The notes beneath the pieces were generated by a model that did no database searches, was not told the DNA's origin, and worked only from the letters and a program-made list of their open reading frames with translations. Of a stretch of DNA of 9,715 nt, positions 6,028-9,715 are shown piece after piece. This DNA comes from an uncultured Paraprevotella sp. Its GTDB lineage: Bacteria; Bacteroidota; Bacteroidia; Bacteroidales; Bacteroidaceae. Position 1 is the first letter of the stretch. Each line of letters begins with the position of its first letter. The position numbers were made by a program, and so were the translations under genes. The stretch lies in contig CAAGLP010000121.1 of the NCBI GenBank assembly GCA_900770805.1, positions 1 through 9,715 of the forward strand, in the 5' to 3' direction.

Positions 6028-6100
6028 GAGTACAGAGTACAGAGTACAGATTACAGATTACAGATGAAAGGTTACAGGTGAGAGGTGAGAGGTGAAAGGG
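6028..6100 (+). repeat. Longest 7-base-period array in the window
   Basis: About ten consecutive in-phase units: GAGTACA (three times), GATTACA (twice), GATGAAA, GGTTACA, GGTGAGA (twice), GGTGAAA. Unit type shifts step by step from GAGTACA to GGTGAGA while the period of seven never breaks. Confidence 0.94.
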
Positions 6101-6146
6101 GCGGACTCTTTCCCGGGCCCTCCGTCTTACAAACTGGAAGGTTTTG

Positions 6147-6196
6147 TCCACCCCCTCCGTCGCTTCGCTCCTCGTCCCCCTGTCTCAGAGGGACAG
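6147..6196 (+). repeat. Palindromic intergenic repeat, copy 6
   Basis: TCCACCCCCTCCG, then TCGCTTCGCTCCTCGTC, then CCCCTGTCTCAGAGGGACAG. The middle resembles copy 4. It is followed directly by another 7-base array. Confidence 0.9.
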
Positions 6197-6198
6197 TT

Positions 6199-6241
6199 GA
6201 GTACTGGTGAGAGGTGAGAGGTTACAGGTGAGAGGTGAAAA
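6199..6241 (+). repeat. 7-base-period array after palindromic repeat 6
   Basis: Units GAGTACT, GGTGAGA (twice), GGTTACA, GGTGAGA and GGTGAAA. It closely resembles the array at 1949-2001. Confidence 0.9.
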
Positions 6242-6279
6242 CGGATGAGTTTTTGATCTGCTTTGTCGGATATAAAAAG

Positions 6280-6306
6280 TAAGCGGAGGCCGTGGGTCTC
6301 CGCTTA
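6280..6306 (-). terminator. Terminator of the DUF3791/DUF3990 operon
   Basis: TAAGCGGAG (6280-6288) and CTCCGCTTA (6298-6306) form a 9-bp stem with a 9-base loop. On the minus strand the stem is followed by CTTTTTATA, a good T-tract, 54 bases beyond the last stop of the operon. On the plus strand TTATATT follows, so it may work both ways. Confidence 0.8.
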
Positions 6307-6359
6307 TTATATTGTGTGTGGTGAGGTGTGACGATGTCGTGCTTTGTTTCAGGGATGTT

Positions 6360-6593
6360 CTATGGTGTCTTTACCTGTTTGTTCGCCGTTATGTTGAACT
6401 CTGTCTTTAGTTCATCAACCAAATACTCGTCGCTCATGCAATGCATGTCGGCAATTCCCTCGCTGATGAGTTCGTAGGTTTTGGAATCATAAAACATGCC
6501 CAATGCCACTTCGTATGAGATGTTGGTCTCGTCGGCAAACATCTGTACTATGCGAGCATATTTTCGCTGAAGTATTATTTTGTTGGCTTGCAT
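6360..6593 (-). CDS. DUF3791-type small protein, third gene of the DUF3990 cassette
   Basis: A 77-residue, probably all-helical soluble protein. The segment SYEVALGMFYDSKTYELI (26-43) followed by SEGIADMHCMSDEYLVDEL (44-62) is what I recognise as the DUF3791 family, from memory of family sequences. No catalytic motif, signal peptide or membrane segment is seen. Its start lies 3 bases after the DUF3990 stop, so the two are almost certainly translated from the same message. It differs strongly from the other DUF3791-like protein at 7067-7282, which suggests distinct roles, not a recent duplication. Function unknown. If the DUF3990 protein is a toxic or modifying enzyme, the small partners are candidates for inhibitor or adaptor. 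A terminator lies 54 bases downstream. Confidence 0.82.
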   Translation of the reverse strand: MQANKIILQRKYARIVQMFADETNISYEVALGMFYDSKTYELISEGIADMHCMSDEYLVDELKTEFNITANKQVKTP

Positions 6594-6596
6594 GGT

Positions 6597-7070
6597 TCAG
6601 AGTTTTATGGATTCAATGAAATGAAGATGTTTGTTCAGAACCTGTTGGCTGGTGATGCATACCTGATGATTGGGATGCTTGAAACGCAGTTGGTCAAGCG
6701 CCTGCTCAAAAGTGTATACGCCAGAGAAATAGAGGTCGATAGTATCAAACACTTGGTCATCGGCAATACCACCTTCTATGATATCATATATGATTCGAGG
6801 TTGTCCCTTGCGGCAAGCTGTAACATAATCAAGCCATCCACTATCGTATGCGTCAAAGATTATACGGGAAAACTCCTGCAGTTCTTCATCAAGTTCATAA
6901 ATATTGAGGAAGGCTTCTTCTCCTTTGCGTAGGAAACGCTGTCCGTATTTGACAGCCTGTTCACGTAACGAAGTCAGATAAAAACCTCGTCCAAAATCAA
7001 GGTGCTCACGTGAATGATTCAAATCAGGAGTGTGTACCTCTACGTTGGACGTATGATATAACCTTATCAT
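6597..7070 (-). CDS. DUF3990 protein, ADP-ribosyltransferase-like
   Basis: A 157-residue protein I recognise as DUF3990. Its motifs line up with the ADP-ribosyltransferase fold: LYHTS with His6 at the end of the first strand, DFGRGFYLTSLREQAVKY (25-42) with Tyr31 in the place of the second NAD-contacting residue of PARP/diphtheria-type enzymes (GxGFY), and HQVCITS (135-141) with Gln136 where many enzymes have the catalytic Glu. YDIIEGGIADDQVF (95-108) is a further family segment. The result is an H-Y-Q set, seen in some mono-ADP-ribosyltransferases and pseudo-enzymes. Motif alignment by eye is inference; target and activity are unknown. No signal peptide is present. Its ATG overlaps the stop of the upstream DUF3791 gene by four bases (ATGA) and the downstream DUF3791 gene starts 3 bases after its stop, a tight three-gene unit like toxin-antitoxin modules. 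Confidence 0.85.
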   Translation of the reverse strand: MIRLYHTSNVEVHTPDLNHSREHLDFGRGFYLTSLREQAVKYGQRFLRKGEEAFLNIYELDEELQEFSRIIFDAYDSGWLDYVTACRKGQPRIIYDIIEGGIADDQVFDTIDLYFSGVYTFEQALDQLRFKHPNHQVCITSQQVLNKHLHFIESIKL

Positions 7071-7282
7071 GCCAATACTCCTCTCTTTTTCATGTACTCC
7101 ACCAGATCTTCCACGATATACTCTTTGGAGAATGTGTGCAAAACATCATAGCATGGTACTATGTAGTCCGATATGATGCCAGCACTCTGCAATTTGTGAT
7201 ATACATCGCGAGCGCTTATCTTCAAATGATCGGCAAGGCTTCCGATACAGAAGATGGTGAAGTTGAGTGACTGTGAGTTCAT
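7067..7282 (-). CDS. DUF3791-family small protein, first gene of the DUF3990 cassette
   Basis: A 71-residue protein with the typical DUF3791 arrangement: an N-terminal helix FTIFCIGSLADHLKIS (8-23), then VYHKLQSAGIISDYIVPCYDVLH (27-49), and YIVEDLVEYMKKRGVL at the end. It is predicted soluble and helical. The family has no established biochemical role that I know of. It leads the operon: a consensus Bacteroidetes promoter lies 29 bases upstream, and its stop overlaps the DUF3990 start in an ATGA arrangement, so synthesis of the two is coupled. Small first gene plus larger enzyme-like second gene is the usual layout of antitoxin-toxin pairs, but this is analogy only. Confidence 0.85.
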   Translation of the reverse strand: MNSQSLNFTIFCIGSLADHLKISARDVYHKLQSAGIISDYIVPCYDVLHTFSKEYIVEDLVEYMKKRGVLA

Positions 7283-7310
7283 AACTTACATTAGTGTCTG
7301 CTTTCCACTG

Positions 7311-7340
7311 CAAATATACATATTTTATTCGGTATAACAA
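7311..7340 (-). promoter_or_regulatory. Bacteroidetes-type promoter of the DUF3791/DUF3990 operon
   Basis: On the minus strand TTG (7340-7338), exactly 19 bases of spacer, then TATATTTG (7318-7311), a match to TTTG / TAnnTTTG with one base missing in the first box. It is 29 bases upstream of the first start codon. Confidence 0.78.
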
Positions 7341-7394
7341 TTACGTACAGGTATTTATCGCTGATAAACATGTTGTCGTGTTGATGCGTTCGTG

Positions 7395-7442
7395 TTGCAT
7401 AATCTTGCAAGAAAAGGCTTTTATGCGTCTATTTTGCATAAT
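7395..7442 (+). promoter_or_regulatory. Candidate ArgR operator region upstream of argR
   Basis: TTGCATAAT occurs twice (7395-7403 and 7434-7442), and TTATGC (7421-7426) pairs with GCATAA (7436-7441) across nine bases. ArgR boxes in other bacteria are A/T-rich inverted repeats with TGNAT-like half sites, and argR is commonly autoregulated. The assignment is inference from position and symmetry. Confidence 0.35.
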
Positions 7443-7491
7443 AAGGGGGTATTTGTGGTGTCATAATGTCGCTGTTGATGCTATTTTTTCG

Positions 7492-7499
7492 TAACTTTG
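7492..7499 (+). promoter_or_regulatory. -7 element of the argR promoter
   Basis: TAACTTTG matches TAnnTTTG. The -33 element is poor, which is common for promoters that are regulated. Transcription would start near 7503-7506, leaving about 12 bases before the ATG at 7517 or about 40 before the ATG at 7544. Confidence 0.65.
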
Positions 7500-7516
7500 C
7501 ACGCACATTTGAATAA

Positions 7517-8029
7517 ATGGGTATGGAAGTGATGCCCGATAATATGGAAAAGCAAGACAAAAAGGCCAGATTGCAGGTTATTCGCACTATAGTAGGCAAT
7601 TGCCCTATAGAGAATCAGGAGGAACTTGCAGTGGAGTTGGAAAAGGCTGGTTTCTCTACCACGCAGACGATGTTGAGTCGCGACCTGAAGCAGTTGCGCA
7701 TCTCCAAGGTGCGTACACGTTCGGGTAAGAGTGTGTATGCCTTGCCAGGAGTGGTGTACTTTGACCCCGTGAAGACACGCGAGGAACTAAATGCAACAAA
7801 GTGGTCCTTGCAGTTCAGTGGCAACATGGCAGTATTGCATACGCCACCGGGTCATGCATCGCTGGTAGCATACGAGATAGACGAGATGAAGTCGCCCTTG
7901 CTCCTGGGTACGGTAGCCGGTGATGATACGGTGATGATAGTGATGGCCGAGGAGGCTGAGCGTGATGTGGTGCGTGAACAACTAACTGAAGCTGTGCCAC
8001 AATTGAAGAAGAGAAGAATAGAAAAGTAG
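7517..8029 (+). CDS. argR: Arginine repressor
   Basis: The arginine-responsive hexameric repressor/activator of arginine genes. Residues ~17-75 form the winged helix-turn-helix, with ENQEELAVELEKAGF (32-46) and the recognition helix MLSRDLKQLRISK (52-64). The C-terminal oligomerisation and arginine-binding domain has GHAS (112-115) and LGTVAGDDTVMIV (130-142), whose GDD aspartates contact arginine in known ArgR structures. The frame opens at 7517 (170 residues), but the Met at 7544 (MEKQDKKARLQVI, 161 residues) fits the usual length and N-terminus of Bacteroidetes ArgR better. The -7 element at 7492-7499 also leaves a more normal leader for 7544, so the later start is quite possible. The GNAT gene follows after 4 bases. 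It lies at the head of the cluster, so arginine feedback on GNAT and possibly argG is expected. Confidence 0.95.
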   Translation: MGMEVMPDNMEKQDKKARLQVIRTIVGNCPIENQEELAVELEKAGFSTTQTMLSRDLKQLRISKVRTRSGKSVYALPGVVYFDPVKTREELNATKWSLQFSGNMAVLHTPPGHASLVAYEIDEMKSPLLLGTVAGDDTVMIVMAEEAERDVVREQLTEAVPQLKKRRIEK

Positions 8030-8033
8030 TAAG

Positions 8034-8672
8034 ATGGAAGGAAAGAACGAAACAAGGACATTCGAGAACAGCAACATAAAGATAGTTGTGGCGGATGCAA
8101 GCCACGAGAAGTATGTTGACGAAATCCTGCAGACGATACGCGAGGCCGCACGCAAGCGTGGCACCGGTATTGCCGAGCGTACGCACGATTACCTCGCCAC
8201 CAAGATAAAGGAGAGCAAGGCCATATTGGCACTTGACGGAGACCGCTTTGCCGGTTTCAGTTATATAGAGACATGGGGCAACAAGCACTATGTCACCACC
8301 TCTGGTTTGATAGTCCATCCCGACTATCAGGGATTGGGTGTGGCACGCCATATCAAGGATTATACCTTCACTCTGGCACGCTTGCGCTGGCCACATGCCA
8401 AAATATTCTCCTTGACCAGCGGTGATGCTGTGATGAAGATGAATACCGACCTGGGCTATGTGCCCGTGAGTTTCAACCAACTTACGGATGATGAGGCTTT
8501 CTGGCGCGGATGTCAGGGCTGTATCAATCATGATATACTGGAGTTGAAGCAGCGCAAGTTCTGTGTATGTACAGGTATGCTCTGGGATCCAGAGAAGCAC
8601 CATGGCGAACCGACAAGCCTGGAGGTTATCAAGGATGTGATGAAGGCACTGGTGTTGAGGGGGATTGAGTAG
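8034..8672 (+). CDS. GNAT-family acyltransferase of the arginine cluster
   Basis: A 212-residue protein with a GNAT fold: GFSYIETW (74-81), the central strand SGLIVHPDYQ, and the acyl-CoA pyrophosphate loop QGLGVA (99-104) followed by helix RHIKDYTFTLA. FSLTSGDAVMKMNTDLGYVPV (125-145) covers the later strand and helix of the fold. The C-terminus adds a non-GNAT segment with Cys160-x2-Cys163 (GCQGC) and Cys177-x-Cys179 (FCVCT), a possible metal or redox site. It starts 4 bases after argR and precedes argG. This position suggests it acylates glutamate at the entry of arginine synthesis. Bacteroides fragilis is known to use N-succinyl intermediates (its carbamoyltransferase acts on N-succinylornithine), so an N-succinyl- or N-acetylglutamate synthase role is an attractive inference, not shown here. 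Gene family and coding status are firm. Confidence 0.9.
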   Translation: MEGKNETRTFENSNIKIVVADASHEKYVDEILQTIREAARKRGTGIAERTHDYLATKIKESKAILALDGDRFAGFSYIETWGNKHYVTTSGLIVHPDYQGLGVARHIKDYTFTLARLRWPHAKIFSLTSGDAVMKMNTDLGYVPVSFNQLTDDEAFWRGCQGCINHDILELKQRKFCVCTGMLWDPEKHHGEPTSLEVIKDVMKALVLRGIE

Positions 8673-8676
8673 GGAC

Positions 8677-8697
8677 GGTAAACGGAAAACGGAAAGG
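8677..8697 (+). repeat. GGAAAAC-type 7-base repeat right after the GNAT stop
   Basis: Units GGTAAAC, GGAAAAC and GGAAAGG are in phase. Nearly the same motif follows guaA at 5830-5850. Confidence 0.7.
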
Positions 8698-8701
8698 TAT
8701 A

Positions 8702-8749
8702 ATCCACCCCCTCCGCTTCGCTCGTCGCCCCTGTCTCAGGGGGACAAAG
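8702..8749 (+). repeat. Palindromic intergenic repeat, copy 7, inside the arg cluster
   Basis: ATCCACCCCCTCC, then GCTTCGCTCGTCGC, then CCCTGTCTCAGGGGGACAAAG. It differs from copy 5 at only a few positions, yet lies between two genes that would be expected to be co-transcribed (GNAT and argG). Confidence 0.93.
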
Positions 8750-8845
8750 CTGGATGAGCGGTTAGAGAGTAGAGACATTGGAAACGGGAAGTAACACCTA
8801 AGATTAAAAGAAATTATTAACAAAACCCTCGTAAATCCTAATATA

Positions 8846-8876
8846 CTCCCATCCATACAGGGAGGGGATGGGGGAG
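8846..8876 (+). promoter_or_regulatory. GC-rich hairpin just upstream of argG
   Basis: CTCCCATCC (8846-8854) pairs with GGATGGGGGAG (8866-8876) with two extra G in the right arm. It ends 19 bases before the argG start. There is no T-tract, so it is not an ordinary terminator; it could stall or shield the ribosome entry region, or be another dispersed repeat. Confidence 0.45.
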
Positions 8877-8895
8877 GGTCCAAACAATATATAAG

Positions 8896-9715
8896 ATGGA
8901 AAAGAAGAAAGTTGTGGTTGCCTTCAGTGGTGGCCTTGATACCAGCTACACAGTGATGTATTTGGCAAAGGAGAAAGGTTATGAGGTGTATGCCGCATGT
9001 GCCAACACAGGTGGTTTCAGCCCCGAGCAGTTGAAGGCCAACGAGGAGAATGCATACAAGTTGGGTGCGAAGGAGTATGTTACCCTTGATGTTACTCAGG
9101 AGTACTACGAGAAGTCGCTGAAGTACATGGTATTCGGCAATGTATTGCGCAACAACTGTTACCCCATCAGCGTGTCCAGCGAGCGCATCTTCCAGGCTAT
9201 GGCCATTGCACGCTATGCCCGTGAGATTGGTGCCAGTGCTATAGCACACGGTTCTACCGGTGCAGGCAACGACCAGATTCGTTTCGATATGACCTTCCTG
9301 GTTATGGCTCCCGGTGTGGAGATTATCACCTTGACCCGCGATGGCAACCTTACCCGTCAGGAGGAGGTGGATTACCTTAACCAGAATGGCTACTTTGCAG
9401 ACTTCACCAAGTTGAAGTACTCATACAACGTGGGTATCTGGGGTACCAGCATCTGCGGCGGTGAGATTCTCGACAGCACACAGGGTCTTCCCGAGAGCGC
9501 ATACCTGAAACACCCCACCAAGGAAGGCACAGAGTTGCTGAAGCTTGGTTTCGAAAAGGGTGAGTTGGTATCTGTCAACGGCACTCGCTATGAAGATAAG
9601 ATACAGGCCATCCAGGCTGTTGAGGAGATTGGTGCTGCATACGCCATCGGTCGTGACTGCCATGTGGGCGACACTATCATCGGCATCAAGGGCCGCGTAG
9701 GCTTCGAGGCTGCAG
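8896..9715 (+). CDS. argG: Argininosuccinate synthase, C-terminus cut by window edge
   Basis: This enzyme joins citrulline and aspartate with ATP to make argininosuccinate, the penultimate step of arginine synthesis. 273 codons are visible and open to the window edge; the family is about 400 residues. The N-terminal PP-loop AFSGGLDTS (residues 9-17) binds ATP, and AHGSTGAGNDQIRFD matches the conserved citrulline/aspartate site segment (usually HGxTGKGNDQVRF). The start ATG at 8896 has no Shine-Dalgarno sequence, normal for Bacteroidetes. A gap of 223 bases with a palindromic repeat, a 7-base repeat and a hairpin separates it from the GNAT gene, so it may be expressed partly independently of argR. 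I see no clear TAnnTTTG element in that gap. Identification is secure. Confidence 0.96.
   Translation, partial: MEKKKVVVAFSGGLDTSYTVMYLAKEKGYEVYAACANTGGFSPEQLKANEENAYKLGAKEYVTLDVTQEYYEKSLKYMVFGNVLRNNCYPISVSSERIFQAMAIARYAREIGASAIAHGSTGAGNDQIRFDMTFLVMAPGVEIITLTRDGNLTRQEEVDYLNQNGYFADFTKLKYSYNVGIWGTSICGGEILDSTQGLPESAYLKHPTKEGTELLKLGFEKGELVSVNGTRYEDKIQAIQAVEEIGAAYAIGRDCHVGDTIIGIKGRVGFEAA

Larger units (their letters stand above)
5829..6359. other. 531-base intergenic stretch between convergent genes, terminators and repeats
   Basis: No gene is seen. It contains the guaA terminator (5880-5919), five 7-base-period segments (5830-5850, 5933-5970, 6028-6100, 6199-6241 and flanks), palindromic repeats 5 and 6 and the terminator of the DUF3791/DUF3990 operon (6280-6306). 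A 122-codon minus-strand frame (5783-6151) is translated repeat and is rejected. Confidence 0.8.
7283..7516. other. Divergent intergenic region between the DUF3791 operon and argR
   Basis: 234 bases, free of the palindromic and 7-base repeats found in the other long gaps. It carries the promoters of both operons and inverted-repeat sequences that could be ArgR sites (7395-7442). Confidence 0.7.

Noticed and set aside
5783..6151. 122-codon minus-strand frame with a PLRQGGRAKRRGW peptide
   Set aside because: The peptide is the translation of the palindromic repeat; the same peptide appears in the frame at 8629-9249, so it reflects repeat DNA, not a protein family.
5933..6241. Tandem repeats as a CRISPR array
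   Set aside because: The units are 7 bases long without spacers, and the palindromic copies have no regular spacing and no cas genes nearby.
7815..8603. 262-codon open frame on the minus strand over argR and the GNAT gene
   Set aside because: Antisense to two well-supported genes, and its downstream end lies inside argR.
8629..9249. 206-codon minus-strand frame overlapping argG and the upstream repeats
   Set aside because: Half is antisense to argG and half is repeat translation.

Overview
The window looks like chromosome from a Bacteroidales bacterium, most likely in the Prevotella group. The evidence is the Bacteroidetes-type promoters (TTTG or TTG, a 19-base spacer, then TAnnTTTG), weak or absent Shine-Dalgarno sequences, a GH97 glycosidase, a Bacteroidetes-style argR / GNAT / argG cluster, and GC-rich repeats filling the intergenic regions. 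Genus is an inference, because no rRNA or other marker is present.

Layout. (1) 1-1546, minus strand: the first 264 codons of argC, running off the left edge. It is preceded 3 bases upstream by a 61-residue PspC membrane protein, and farther upstream by a second, paralogous 74-residue PspC protein. (2) 2162-4105, minus: an exported GH97 alpha-glycosidase with its own consensus promoter and terminator. (3) 4518-5828, plus: a GMP synthase paralogue in which the ATP-pyrophosphatase and dimerisation domains are intact, but the glutamine amidotransferase domain is reduced to about 110 residues without the catalytic Cys/His/Glu. Its leader contains a 17-bp hairpin followed by a T-tract. (4) 6360-7282, minus: a tightly packed three-gene cassette, DUF3791 - DUF3990 - DUF3791. 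The middle protein has an ADP-ribosyltransferase-like H-Y-Q motif set, so it resembles a toxin/antitoxin-type or NAD-dependent effector unit. (5) 7517-9715, plus: argR, a GNAT acyltransferase and argG, with argG running off the right edge.

The arginine genes frame the window. The regulator, a candidate acyl-transfer enzyme for glutamate and argininosuccinate synthase lie on the right, and acetyl(or succinyl)-glutamyl-phosphate reductase lies on the left, on the opposite strand. Genes of this pathway are usually clustered in this phylum, so the split suggests a rearrangement or an extra argC copy.

Most intergenic space is filled by a mosaic of two repeat types. One is a ~48-bp GC-rich palindromic element (seven copies, both orientations). 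The other is a degenerate 7-base-period array (for example GGTGAGA, GATTACA, GGTTTAA) that usually abuts the palindrome. Near-identical copies lie in inverted orientation on both sides of the middle of the window and could support inversions. The DUF3990 cassette, the amidotransferase-less GMP synthase with its candidate attenuator, and the repeat mosaic are the items most worth following up.
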